Below, one piece after another: positions 1 through 9,100 of a DNA stretch of 64,000 nucleotides (position 1 is its first letter; every line of letters starts with the position of its first letter). Below the pieces are notes generated by a model. It was not told the DNA's origin. It worked only from the letters and a program-made list of their open reading frames with translations, and ran no database searches. The translations under genes were made by a program, and so were the position numbers. The stretch lies in the NCBI GenBank assembly GCA_020050835.1, contig JAGVKB010000028.1, forward strand, positions 1 through 64,000. Direction: 5' to 3'. This DNA is from Candidatus Obscuribacterales bacterium. Its GTDB lineage: Bacteria > Cyanobacteriota > Vampirovibrionia > Obscuribacterales > Obscuribacteraceae.

Positions 1-99
1 AGAGCGAACTGGCACAGCGTTGCGAGAGCGCAAGGCGTTAGCGATCGAGATGCGGAAACGATCAAACAAGCTTTCGTTTACGAAGGCTTTGAATTGTAG
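1..99 (+). CDS. C-terminal fragment of a probable HipA-like kinase (5' end outside window)
   Basis: Frame 1 is open from the window edge to a TAG stop at 97-99 and encodes 32 residues. The tail has a W-x-x-V-A-x-x-x-G-V-S pattern followed by a short helix ending in AFVYEGF. This resembles, from memory, the C-terminal end of HipA-type serine/threonine kinases, the toxin partner in HipAB modules. Too little is visible to confirm the family, and no catalytic residue lies in the window. The next gene starts 92 bp downstream on the same strand, so the two may or may not be co-transcribed. Confidence 0.4.
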   Translation, partial: RANWHSVARAQGVSDRDAETIKQAFVYEGFEL

Positions 100-191
100 C
101 GCCCGTTACCAACCGCACAATACGCTGCTTACGCGTACAACACCGTACAGGAAACTCTGTAAGATGAAAGCAATCAATACCGCAACGACAG

Positions 192-1172
192 ATGAAATCT
201 CTCCGCCAATTTCTACAAAATCCGCTCTTTAGTGGCTCTTTCTTCGCCATCGGCTTCGTCGCGTTCTTAGCGAGCGCCGTGCTGACACTTATGGCGCTGA
301 TCGGTCGTCCGAACTGGGCGTTCAACCTGGCCGGCCATTTTCAAATGCAGTACTTGTTCATTCAGGTCGGCGCATATTTAATCCTGCAGGCCACCGGTCA
401 CAGATGGCTCCGTTTTTTCGCTCTGGCACTGGCTTCCATGAACTTGGTTCAAATCTGGCCTCTGCTATGTCCAAATCCAGACTCGTTAATGCCAGCTGCC
501 GCAGTCCAACCCAAAGCAAGAGTGCTTCAAATGAATGTCTGGACGAAGAACGAGAATTACAGCCGCGCGTTCGAACATATTCGACAGGTAAAGCCGGACA
601 TTATCGCTGTCGAAGAGATGGATAAGAAGTGGGCTGCCACTTTATCCACTGTTCTACCTCATTACGGTTATAACCAGGCACCAATCAGAGAGACTGCCGA
701 GATACTCTTGTTCAGCAAGTTTCCTGTGCAATCATCGGAAGCACCGATTTTCAAGGCGTCGAATCACCAGTATGTCGTGGCGAAGTTAGATATGGGTGGG
801 CATCCGGTTACGGTGATGGTAGTTCACCTCGTGTCTCCCCTGGACAGTGCCACTTTCGAGCGTCAAGACCGAGAGTATTCAGAACTAATTGAGCTGAGGA
901 AGAAATTTCCCGGCGACTTCATCATAGTCGGGGACTTCAACGCCACTTCCTGGACTCGCGGCTTCCGCCGATTCATGGCTTCAGCCGACCTTACCGATTC
1001 GCGCATCGGCAGAGGCATTCAACCTACGTGGCCGACTCAAGCTCCGTTGCTGGCGATTCCGATCGATCATTGCCTGGTCAGCCGAAATTTCAAAGTGCTA
1101 AATCGCTTTACCGGCCCTCACATAGGCTCCGATCATCTTCCTGTATGTATAGATCTCGCCTTGAGCAAGTGA
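192..1172 (+). CDS. Membrane-anchored endonuclease/exonuclease/phosphatase (EEP) family protein
   Basis: The protein has 326 residues. Residues about 15-90 form three hydrophobic segments, so the N terminus is probably anchored in the inner membrane. Residues about 108-322 are an EEP (DNase I/AP endonuclease/Mg-dependent phosphodiesterase) domain. Family residues visible are N115 in QMNVW, E141/E142 in AVEEM, H212 in VVHLV, D248 and N250 in GDFN, D292-H293 and the closing SDH at 313-315. All the metal-binding and catalytic positions expected of the family appear to be present. The arrangement of three TM helices plus an EEP domain is common in bacterial proteins of unknown substrate, so nuclease or lipid/phosphodiester phosphatase activity cannot be told apart. 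It converges on the ATPase gene that follows. Confidence 0.85.
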   Translation: MKSLRQFLQNPLFSGSFFAIGFVAFLASAVLTLMALIGRPNWAFNLAGHFQMQYLFIQVGAYLILQATGHRWLRFFALALASMNLVQIWPLLCPNPDSLMPAAAVQPKARVLQMNVWTKNENYSRAFEHIRQVKPDIIAVEEMDKKWAATLSTVLPHYGYNQAPIRETAEILLFSKFPVQSSEAPIFKASNHQYVVAKLDMGGHPVTVMVVHLVSPLDSATFERQDREYSELIELRKKFPGDFIIVGDFNATSWTRGFRRFMASADLTDSRIGRGIQPTWPTQAPLLAIPIDHCLVSRNFKVLNRFTGPHIGSDHLPVCIDLALSK

Positions 1173-1319
1173 GCTTCCATCCCCCTCTTGCCGGAATGAA
1201 TCGAGTCTTTAGCTACAGCAATAGAGCCGTCAACATTTTCTTGCTGCAGACATCCTTACCAGCAAACGTACGATAAAAGAATGCCTGAACAGACTACTGC
1301 AGCACTGAAGGCAAATGCA

Positions 1320-1352
1320 ACAATTGTCTTGCCATCGACAGACAATTGTCTG
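1320..1352. repeat. Paired ACAATTGTCT sites, one inside a 14-bp palindrome
   Basis: The 10-mer ACAATTGTCT occurs at 1320-1329 and again at 1342-1351, exactly 22 bp apart (about two helical turns). The second copy sits in the perfect palindrome CAGACAATTGTCTG at 1339-1352. The site lies in the 222-bp gap between two convergent genes, so it is not in an obvious promoter. It could be a protein-binding site or part of a weak bidirectional terminator; no function is assigned. Confidence 0.4.
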
Positions 1353-1394
1353 CACGGATTTCTTGAAGACAAAAGGTTCGTGATCGCTAACTCT

Positions 1395-2714
1395 TCATCT
1401 GTCACTATCTTCTACGTCCAGAAGAAACTGCCAGGCTGGCACGACACTGATCTTTCCGCTTTCGACAGTAATTTGTTCCGCCTCATCACGTGTTACGATC
1501 GTTGCTGTAGATAGCCTCAATTCGGACATGGCAGCAGTAAGGCCGGCTATCTCTCGTCTTCGTGTTTTTGAGTTCGCCATAGACTCGCAAACCTGTACCA
1601 GCATGCGCGAACGATCCTTCCCCTGAGCAATGAAGTCAACTTCGCGCCCACTCTTGCTTTTGAAATAGAAGATGTCCGGCGTGATCCGTCGAAGAGCCGT
1701 AAACACCAGATTCTCAAGGAGATGAGCGGAGTTGATGAGAATACCGGAAGCTACAGACGTTACCAGCGAGTTATCAATGCAGTAGATCTTCTTGGGATTG
1801 GTGTTGGCCCGTGCAAGAGAAGCGTCAAATACCCGCACGGTGAAGAAGAAGTAGGCATCCTCGAACCATTCTAAGTAATTTGATACGGCTGCCTTTGGAG
1901 CCTTGTGCCCGATCGAGCTCAAATATCCGGTAAGGTTGTTGACAGAGTACAGCGACGCAGTGTTATCCACAAGCCAATGTGCCAGATCACTCACCGCCTT
2001 GGGATGAGAGACATCATGACGCTCAATTAAATCGCGAAACAACACCGCGTTGAAGTATTCTTGATGGATTTTGGTTCGCAGGTGACGGTCAACTCCAGCA
2101 ACTTCTGGAAAACCTCCCGTTTCCCAAAATTCACTGAATGTCTTCTTCACAAGGAGCCTACTCTTGCCGGATAACGTAGTACCGCTCGCGATGCCCTTGT
2201 AATCTAGAAACTCCCGGAACGAAAAGGGAAATATCTCCCAGGAAAGCGCTCGACCGCGCATCTGCGTAGCCAACTCCTTTGAAAGCATCTTAGCCGAAGA
2301 CCCAGTCAGGTAGACGTCGCATTTCTCCGAGCGCATTAGACGGTCAACGAACTGTTCCCAACCTGCCACCATCTGGATCTCGTCAAAGAAGCAGTATACC
2401 TTCTCCGTATTTTTCTTTTCGGGATAGATCGAGTAATAGGCTTCCACGATCACACCCAAACCTTCGTGCTGAAGGTTATGTAAGCGGTCATCAAAGAAGT
2501 TCAGGTAAAGAATGTTCTGGCGCGGCACCCCCTTGTCCAATAACCGCTGCATGAGCTGGAACAGAAAGGTCGACTTCCCACTGCGACGCACGCCGATGCA
2601 AACAGTCGCCTTTCCAGGAATCGACTTCACGTCCAATCTTCGGGGAAGACCCGTAGCCAGCTCCATATCCTGGAAATCGAGGATTATCTCCTTGAGCAGT
2701 TCGAACATATTCAT
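1395..2714 (-). CDS. AAA-family ATPase with DUF4143-type C-terminal domain
   Basis: The protein has 439 residues. The N-terminal part is a P-loop ATPase with Walker A GVRRSGKST at 41-49, Walker B VYCFFDE at about 106-112 and a sensor-like TGSSAKML at 137-144. It is followed by the RGRALSWEIFPFSFREFL block typical of the ATPases that carry a DUF4143 domain. The C-terminal part contains KSGREVDFI, the nuclease-like core of DUF4143. Family length is usually 380-450 residues, so the gene looks complete. These proteins are widespread, often horizontally acquired, and of unknown cellular role. The gene stands alone between convergent and divergent neighbours. Confidence 0.85.
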   Translation of the reverse strand: MNMFELLKEIILDFQDMELATGLPRRLDVKSIPGKATVCIGVRRSGKSTFLFQLMQRLLDKGVPRQNILYLNFFDDRLHNLQHEGLGVIVEAYYSIYPEKKNTEKVYCFFDEIQMVAGWEQFVDRLMRSEKCDVYLTGSSAKMLSKELATQMRGRALSWEIFPFSFREFLDYKGIASGTTLSGKSRLLVKKTFSEFWETGGFPEVAGVDRHLRTKIHQEYFNAVLFRDLIERHDVSHPKAVSDLAHWLVDNTASLYSVNNLTGYLSSIGHKAPKAAVSNYLEWFEDAYFFFTVRVFDASLARANTNPKKIYCIDNSLVTSVASGILINSAHLLENLVFTALRRITPDIFYFKSKSGREVDFIAQGKDRSRMLVQVCESMANSKTRRREIAGLTAAMSELRLSTATIVTRDEAEQITVESGKISVVPAWQFLLDVEDSDR

Positions 2715-3090
2715 GCTTCGCAGTCTCGATTACTTCAAACTGGTAATAATTATATCCAGTTAGCAGCCATACCGGCAATATCTTTTTCCGGTTTTGGAGG
2801 TTCGACCTAACTGTTACTTACCTTGCCCGCAGCGAGCGCAAGCCAGCCGGTCGAAACCATAACCCGCACCAAAGACAACCAGGTTGCCCGCAAGCGGCTC
2901 GAAAGGCTTGCTGTATACACCGTCCAATCATCCTTGCATTTTTAAACCTTCATTTTCATTTTGCAAGGATACGATGGGTAATTGCTTACCTGGTGACAAC
3001 CTTCGTAACGGCTTGGACCCACCCGTCTTCCTGATACAATTTGGTTTTCCCTGTCATATCCTGACAATACCGAATTGCAGAGAGCGCAAG
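2715..3090. other. Intergenic region between divergent ATPase and TPR genes
   Basis: The 376-bp gap should hold the promoters of both flanking genes. Its most distinctive element is a perfect 9-bp inverted repeat, ATCCTTGCA at 2930-2938 and TGCAAGGAT at 2962-2970, around an AT-rich 23-nt centre. An upstream in-frame extension of the TPR gene could start at 2884, but that stretch has no TPR character and would read through the inverted repeat. I treat it as noncoding. Confidence 0.5.
2930..2970. repeat. 9-bp perfect inverted repeat with AT-rich centre
   Basis: The arms ATCCTTGCA (2930-2938) and TGCAAGGAT (2962-2970) are exact reverse complements separated by 23 nt of T-rich sequence. The element ends 120 bp before the chosen TPR start. 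The spacing could suit a dimeric regulator site or a stem-loop in a leader; nothing further supports either. Confidence 0.4.
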
Positions 3091-3669
3091 ATGGTTTCAC
3101 CGCAGCAGCCGCCAGAACTGATTAGAGCCACCGGGCACTTCAATCTTGCACAGCAACTTGTCGCCGATACAGCTTTCGATCAAGCTATTGGCGAGTTAAA
3201 CAAGGCGATAGCGCTGGTTCCCCAGATGCATGATTATCGCTCGCTGCGTGGCCGCTGTCATTACCGGATAGGCAACTACGCGGAAGCATTTGAGGATTTG
3301 AATCGAGCAATATCACTCAATCCCGATGGAGTCTGGCAAAGCAGCGACCTCTATCACCGCGGGGCTTGCTTTCTTAGCACTCAAAAGTATCCGGAAGCAA
3401 TTGCCGATTTCACTAAAGCAATCTCGCAGATTGATGCAGAAGTAAACGAAATCAAAGCCTACTACAAAGCGCAAGGATTCGACGACGAGCCGATGGGTGA
3501 ATGGCAGAAGCGACTTTATGCCTATGCGCACTGGCGGCGCGCCGACGCTCACGAGCAGACGGGCAATCAGTCGCAGGCAAAATTGGACCGCAAAGCCGCC
3601 GCGAAATTCGCCTACCCATCCACTGGCGAGCCGGAGTCTGAGCGCTGGTGGAGCGACGACGAAGAATAG
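3091..3669 (+). CDS. Tetratricopeptide repeat protein
   Basis: From the ATG at 3091 the protein has 192 residues, with about three TPR units. They begin near FNLAQQLVADTAFDQAIGEL, YRSLRGRCHYRIGNYAEAFE and LYHRGACFLSTQKYPEAIAD, each carrying the family pattern of small residues and an AI/AF..L-A end. TPR arrays bind partner proteins and have no catalytic role. The open frame extends upstream to 2884, but the extra 69 residues are not TPR-like and are rich in Cys and Pro, so 3091 is preferred. The acidic tail after the repeats is short. No signal peptide is seen with this start, suggesting a cytoplasmic protein; the partner is unknown. Confidence 0.75.
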   Translation: MVSPQQPPELIRATGHFNLAQQLVADTAFDQAIGELNKAIALVPQMHDYRSLRGRCHYRIGNYAEAFEDLNRAISLNPDGVWQSSDLYHRGACFLSTQKYPEAIADFTKAISQIDAEVNEIKAYYKAQGFDDEPMGEWQKRLYAYAHWRRADAHEQTGNQSQAKLDRKAAAKFAYPSTGEPESERWWSDDEE

Positions 3670-3798
3670 CCTGCTTCACAACAGCGGCGCCAGACACCGG
3701 AGATGATCGGCGGAAGGGCTTAACGCCAGGCAAGAGATCTTTTCAGTGATTTTGGACTAAGTTGGCCAAGACCGCTGTCAGCACCAGTCACAATCAGC

Positions 3799-4113
3799 TC
3801 AGGGATGAGGGACGATGGAGAGTATTGTGATAGTCCCGATTGGATCCGTTTTCTTCTTGGGCGGATAATAGCACCAGAAAATCCTATACGCACCTGAGGT
3901 ACGTTGCTCGGCATAGGCCTCAAAAACCAAAGACTTCTCAGGACCAGATATTGAGTCATATTTGTGGGTCTGTAAACCAGGATGAGTCGGGTCTTGACTA
4001 AGAAAGCGGAGTGCTTTCCGGACTGCCTTGAACCGCTTTTCTAGACTCTTGTCCTTCTCTAGCTCAACGAATTGTTGCTTTGCTTCTGGGGTGAATTTGA
4101 GCTCAAAAGGCAA
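3799..4113 (-). CDS. RelE/ParE-like toxin of a type II toxin-antitoxin pair
   Basis: The protein has 104 residues and begins MPFELKFTPEAKQQF, the typical opening beta strand and helix of RelE/ParE-type toxins. The middle has RTSGAYRIFWCYYP, matching the YRI/F-type core strand of the family. RelE members cut mRNA on ribosomes and ParE members poison gyrase; the sequence does not decide which. The start codon is TTG at 4111-4113, directly after the TAG of the upstream partner and in the same reading frame, so the two genes are consecutive with no gap. Translation may be coupled to, or in part a read-through of, the antitoxin frame. Confidence 0.7.
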   Translation of the reverse strand: MPFELKFTPEAKQQFVELEKDKSLEKRFKAVRKALRFLSQDPTHPGLQTHKYDSISGPEKSLVFEAYAEQRTSGAYRIFWCYYPPKKKTDPIGTITILSIVPHP

Positions 4114-4389
4114 CTACTCATCCTCGTCTTCTGTCCCCAAATCTATTCTTATGAGCTCCCCTGCTTCAGCCTGAGCTACGCCGCGCTGAATTGATGCAAG
4201 CCTCGCAGGATTCTCGTAGATCCAGGCCTCGTAGGCGGGCACTGATTTGACGGGATCCAACAAAATTTGACCAATGTCGTTCTGCAAAACCTTGTAGCGG
4301 ACTCCCGGCTGTGTCTTTACGGCTGTTCCTAGACTCACCCGGCGCTTGCGGTCGGGCTCAGTTTCCTTTCCTGTATCCTTCCAATCCAT
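4114..4389 (-). CDS. Probable antitoxin (AbrB-like, uncertain) partner of the RelE/ParE-like toxin
   Basis: From the ATG at 4389 the protein has 91 residues. That start is preferred over an in-frame upstream one at 4485 because GAGGATAGGAG, a good ribosome binding site, lies just before it. The sequence has RRVSLGTAVKTQPG and GQILLDPVKSVPAYEAWIY, reminiscent of small AbrB/SpoVT-type antitoxins that precede RelE-like toxins. The C terminus ends in an acidic DLGTEDEDE tail. Such antitoxins bind both the toxin and the promoter of the pair, which would make this operon self-repressing. The family assignment rests on pattern and on the neighbour. Confidence 0.6.
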   Translation of the reverse strand: MDWKDTGKETEPDRKRRVSLGTAVKTQPGVRYKVLQNDIGQILLDPVKSVPAYEAWIYENPARLASIQRGVAQAEAGELIRIDLGTEDEDE

Positions 4390-4949
4390 GCTCCTATCCT
4401 CAAGAAAACAGCCATCCAGTTGACAGCCTAACACGAGTGGGAAATTCCCACAAGAGGCAATTTCCCACTCCACTAACTGTTCCACCTGCCCTAAAACTCC
4501 CTGATTCCAGACTTGAAGCAGTTACATCGAAAGGACAGCTATCTCACCGACAACCCGACGGACCCCACCAAAGGGACAAACGAAGGGCAGGCTAGTTTCG
4601 TATATTTCAGGCATAACATAGCTGGCATCGCCGGCATCGCCGGCATCGCTGGTATCGCCGGTAGTATCACATTCTCAATGCTTCCGTCCTTGCCTTGACG
4701 AACTAATAAGTCTCCTTTCCCAGCCCTTGCTTCCAGTAAACTGCTTCAACGAACACACTTAAACCTGGGGACCAGCCCGTCAGCTTCTTCCTTACCTGAA
4801 AGATGTCAGAGGAGAGATGTAGGCCTTTTCCACTCCCCAAATCCACCAGCCGTCCGGAGTAAGCTGCTGGAGCGACGACAAGTACAAATAGCCAACCATA
4901 CGGCTCAATTGTGCTCTTGGCTGTCTGGTCAAGTAATAGTCAGGACAGC
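4390..4949. other. Intergenic region upstream of the toxin-antitoxin pair
   Basis: The 560-bp gap holds the promoter region of the antitoxin gene and the 3' flank of the coiled-coil gene. The short open frames here are compositionally poor and overlap one another, and none has a convincing ribosome binding site. The only clear structure is the 9-bp tandem repeat at 4621-4659. Confidence 0.5.
4621..4659. repeat. 9-bp tandem repeat, GCYGGYATC, about four units
   Basis: Four successive units GCTGGCATC, GCCGGCATC, GCCGGCATC and GCTGGTATC run from 4621 to 4656, followed by a partial unit. The period is a multiple of three and one frame would read Ala-Gly-Ile repeats, but the surrounding open frame is only 61 codons with no other gene-like features. 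It is most likely a noncoding microsatellite. Confidence 0.65.
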
Positions 4950-5945
4950 TCAATTCTGGCTGGGCAATGCACCGTTGACTGATGACGTGGTCGCTTCATC
5001 CTTTTTCCAACCAGAATAAACTTGATGGAATTCCCATCCCGGTGCGACCTTCAACTCGCTTCCCGGTGGAAGATTCCTCAAGACGGCCTCGGGAAGAAGA
5101 GGATCACTCATAAGCTGGCAGACGATGTATCGACCGGAGGAATCACGCCTGTCCTCGGCACTGGGCCGTTCCTGCCCCATTAACTCGAAAAAACTTACAT
5201 ACCGTCCTGTTTCAAATACGTTTTCAGCCGTGCCCTCAGCAACTTCGCCACCACTGGCGGCGCCGCGTCCATCAAGTAGGGCAACCCGCCGCTCAAGGTC
5301 GTCCAATCTCTTCTTCAGGCTTTCATGGTGCTCCCAATAATTTTCGACTCTGGAGTCAAAGGACTTAAACCCATCCAGCGCATAACTTCTCGCTTGAATT
5401 AGCCCAGCATCTATCTTTTCGCTCAATTGATACAGGCCCTGCTCCACTCGCGCCAGCCGCATTTGCCCATCCGACTGTGCTTCCCTGAGCTGCCCAACGA
5501 CTACTTCAACACCGTCAGTCCTCGCCTCGAGCTTATCCATTCGCTCTTCGAGCCTATCCATCCGCTCTTCAAGCCTGTCCATCCGCTCTTCGAGCCTGTC
5601 CATCCGCTCTTCGAGCCTGTCCATCCGCTCTTCGAGCCTGTCCATCCGTTCTTCGAGCTTATCCATTCGCTCTTCGAGCTTTTCCATCCGTTCTTCGAGC
5701 TTTTCCATTCGCTCTTCGAGCTTGTCCATTCGCTCTTCGAGCTTATCCATTCGCTCTTCGAGCTTTTCCATTCGCTCTTCGAGCTTTTCCATTCGCTGCT
5801 CGAGCTTGTCCATTCGCTCTTCGAGCTTGTCCATTCGCTGCTCGAGCTTTTCCATTCTAACTTCGAGCTTGTCCAGCCTCTGATTGACAGCCTTAAATCC
5901 AGCTCTCATCTCCTCACGAAAAGCTTCCATGTATGCCATGTCCAT
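4950..5945 (-). CDS. Long coiled-coil protein with 17 near-identical heptads
   Basis: The protein has 331 residues. A strong ribosome binding site (AGGAGGG, 5953-5959) lies 7 nt before the ATG. Residues about 23-141 are 17 consecutive heptads of the form R-M-[DE]-[KR]-L-E-E, predicting a rigid parallel coiled coil. Residues 142-205 continue a less regular helix with DSRVENYWEHHESLKKRLDDL. The C-terminal 100 residues are not coiled and hold FETGRYVSFFELMGQERPS and GSELKVAPGWEFHQVYSG, which I do not recognise. No signal peptide or TM segment is seen. The heptad block is encoded by a 21-bp tandem repeat, so copy number may vary between strains. Function is unknown; a spacer or oligomerising role is an inference. 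Confidence 0.75.
   Translation of the reverse strand: MDMAYMEAFREEMRAGFKAVNQRLDKLEVRMEKLEQRMDKLEERMDKLEQRMEKLEERMEKLEERMDKLEERMDKLEERMEKLEERMEKLEERMDKLEERMDRLEERMDRLEERMDRLEERMDRLEERMDRLEERMDKLEARTDGVEVVVGQLREAQSDGQMRLARVEQGLYQLSEKIDAGLIQARSYALDGFKSFDSRVENYWEHHESLKKRLDDLERRVALLDGRGAASGGEVAEGTAENVFETGRYVSFFELMGQERPSAEDRRDSSGRYIVCQLMSDPLLPEAVLRNLPPGSELKVAPGWEFHQVYSGWKKDEATTSSVNGALPSQN
5523..5879 (-). repeat. 21-bp tandem repeat encoding heptads
   Basis: About 17 copies of a 21-bp unit (TCCATTCGCTCTTCGAGCTT on the + strand, plus one base) lie inside the coiled-coil gene. The units nearest 5530-5640 are almost identical at the DNA level, which points to recent unit duplication; those toward 5879 have diverged more. 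There are no spacers, so this is not a CRISPR array. Confidence 0.9.
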
Positions 5946-6128
5946 CGCTATGCCCTCCTGTGGATATAGCCGGCAGTACCATCGGTCTATTAAATTTAGA
6001 CGGCGATTTCTCGCCTAAAGTTCAAGCAGTATAACAACATTTCTGGCGAGGCAAAATTCAATAAAACAAGTTTGACAGCCGCGTGTATTGCTGAAAGCGA
6101 TCATATCCGCGAGATATGCCTGCATCTG

Positions 6129-9100
6129 CTAATTTTCAAAATTCTCAATCGGTTCCAATAGCGCCGCCAGATCAGCCTCGCTGAACGAAGGCGTCACACT
6201 GCCATCATCATCATAAATAGAGCTGGCAATTATCCTCTTCCTGTCCTGCAGTTCGAGCATCTTCTGCTCAATCGTCCCTTGCGCGATTAGCTTATACACA
6301 AACACCTTTTTCGTCTGCCCGATACGATGCGCGCGGTCTGTCGCTTGATCTTCGACGGCTGGATTCCACCAGGGATCGTAATGCACGACCACATCCGCCG
6401 CGGTGAGATTGAGCCCGGTGCCACCGGCCTTGAGGCTAATCAGAAAAATCGGAACCGCTCCGCTCTGGAATTGCTCTACCGGAGTCCGGCGATCTCGCGT
6501 GTCTCCACGCAGCTCCACAAATTGCAAACCGGTCAATTGCAGATCTTCAGCAATCAAATCAAGCATGCTGGTGAACTGCGAAAATACAATTATTCTGCGA
6601 CCTTCCTCGACAAGCTCTTGCAACATCCGCATCAATTGAGCGAGCTTGGCGCTCTCCTTCACCTTCCGCGCAGCAGAAAGCTTTACCAGGCGAGGATCGC
6701 AACAAGACTGCCGCAGCTTTAGAAGCGCATCGAGAATCATTATCTGGCTCTGCCTGAAGCCTTTGTTAGCGATCTCATCGCGCACCTGCTTGGTCGAGGC
6801 CAGCCGCACCGTTTCATACAACTCTCGCTGCCCACCTTCCAGCTCAATCAATTTGGTCATTACTGTTTTCTCCGGCAGATCGGAGGCAACTTCCTGTTTA
6901 GTCCTTCGCAAGACAAACGGGCGAATTCTTCCTGCCAGCGCAGCCTTCAATCGGCGATTGCCCTCCTTCTCAATCGGATTACGTATGTTCCGGTTGAACG
7001 ATGCACTTTCTCCCAGCAATCCCGGTAGCAAGAAATTGAACTGCGACCAGAGTTCGCCAAGATGGTTCTCAATCGGTGTGCCACTCAGGCAAAAGCGATG
7101 GCTTGCCTTGAGACGCCTGGCCGCCTGGGCTATTTGAGTGGCGGCATTCTTAATCGCTTGCGCTTCATCAAGCGCAATGCCGTGCCATTCAATCTTCTGC
7201 AAAACAGTGACATCCCTTACTAAGAGCGGATAGGTCGTCACAACCACATCTGCACGCTTGCACTGGTCCAGGTAGGCATGCCGGTCTAGCCCGTGGAAAG
7301 ACACAACTTTCAACGAGGGAGCGAATCTACCTATTTCCGAGATCCAATTAGGCAGCACACTGGTCGGACAGACGACCAGAAAAGGCGCCTTCAAGCGCTT
7401 TTTTTGCTTCTCCAGACAGATGTGAGCAAGCAATTGAACTGTCTTGCCCAGTCCCATGTCATCGGCGAGAATACCACCAAATTCATGGTGCGCCAGAAAT
7501 TGCAACCAGTTGAGCCCGTCTCTCTGGTATGGTCTGAGCTCTGCTTCAAAAGATCGCGGTGGCAGCACCGCCTTAATCGACCCGGCATCGCGCAGGAGCT
7601 CAACCAACCGCAAGATGCGGTCAGCGCCTAGCCAGCGGGCATTGGTGAAGTCCCCATTCTGCAAAAGCTGAGCCGCATGCAGGACTGAAAGCTTCAAATC
7701 TCCGAGCTCTTGCCCCGGATAGATGAGCTCCTGAACAGCCGAGAGTATGGACTTGACTCGGTCAAACGGAAGACTTACCAGACTACCGTCTGGAAGAATG
7801 GTGAGAAACTTTCCATCACGATTGAGATTTTCAACTGCCTCCTCAAAGTCGATATCCGCTGGCAGTGCCCGAATGGCACTAAGAAGAATCGGAAGAAGCG
7901 GCATTTTCTTGCCGTTAATATCAACATTTAGTGACAGAGAAAACCACCACTGCCCGCCATCCTCAATGTCGAATAAGAAACTGGATTCTCCAATCTCCGT
8001 CGGTACTACAGTCGAGCTAACTTCCGGCGAAATGCTCCAGCCCTCAGCCCGCAGTGCCTCTAACTGAGTCTCACTAAAGTTGAGCCAGGCAGCTTGATTC
8101 GCAGCGATAAAGAAACGCTCGGCACCAACACGCCCCACGAAGTTGACGGCACCAGTTTCCTTAAATCCGAAATCATTCAGCCGCTTGCCGAATGCTAAAT
8201 CGGCAGCCAGATCGTGTTTCTCAAGAATAGTCCGGCCGGTTTCATCGACGAAAGTGTAGTTGTCTGGATGCCCAAATTCGCTCGTCAAAACAGCCGCTCT
8301 TACAACCTGTCCCGCTGGAATCATTCTGCCGTCAGCTTCGAACAGGGGAGCTTTGCTTGGTAAGCATTTCACACTAAGTGCAGGCACCGGTCTGACACGC
8401 CTTACCACGACGGCATTCTCTCCTGGTGGCGGCGGGATCAGACTTTCCAAGCCAAGCTCGACCAGCACCGGCATAAGACTGGCCGCCTCAGCCTTAGAGA
8501 TCGCTCGCATCGAAAGCAACTTGTCGAGAATTTCATCGGACAAATCCAGCGATACAGGCCCGCATTGCCCGGATTGACGATCCACGTACCAGGGAATGCG
8601 CCAGCGCAAACATTGGTAGGTCTTGTCACCATCCTTAGCAACCACAGCTAATCGCAGTTTACCGCCAGCCTCCTCCTGCCAGTAGAGCTGCCCTGGTAGA
8701 GCCGGACCCAACTTGAGAGGGGAATTTTGCGGTGAGTCACAGTAGCTTCGATTGGTCCTGATTATCCTCGTGAGAAGCACCGCCAGCAGTTGCGGATCTT
8801 TTACTTCTTCTCGCGAATACGACCAATAGTTGCCACCACTGGTTACTATGCGCCAGAGTTCGGCTATTTCGAGATCTTCGGGAAGCGCAAACGCCGGCGG
8901 GTTACGTTCTAGCTGCTCAAGCCTGTACGGGCTTTCAGCACCGTATGATCCGTCTTTCCTGAGTGAAACTCTAACCAGATCTATGTGCGGTCGAGTCGAC
9001 CAGCTTTCGGACCGCAACACATAGACAATCGTAGAGCGGGCTTTGTAGGATGAGTTATGTAGCTCTCCTCTAAATTGCGAAGCCGAAGGGCGCAAGGAGA

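Noticed and set aside
1281-1514. 77-codon + strand open frame
   Set aside because: It overlaps the convergent end of the ATPase gene and shows no domain or ribosome binding site.
2884-3090. 69-codon N-terminal extension of the TPR protein
   Set aside because: It is rich in Cys and Pro, has no TPR pattern and crosses an inverted repeat that looks regulatory; ATG 3091 is the better start.
5523-5879. Regular 21-bp repeats that might suggest a CRISPR array
   Set aside because: The units are directly joined without spacers and encode perfect heptads in frame.
5427-5969. Open frame of 180 codons on the + strand through the heptad-repeat gene, reading FELVHSLF-like repeats
   Set aside because: It is the antisense frame of the 21-bp repeat and has no ribosome binding site; the minus-strand coiled-coil gene explains the sequence.
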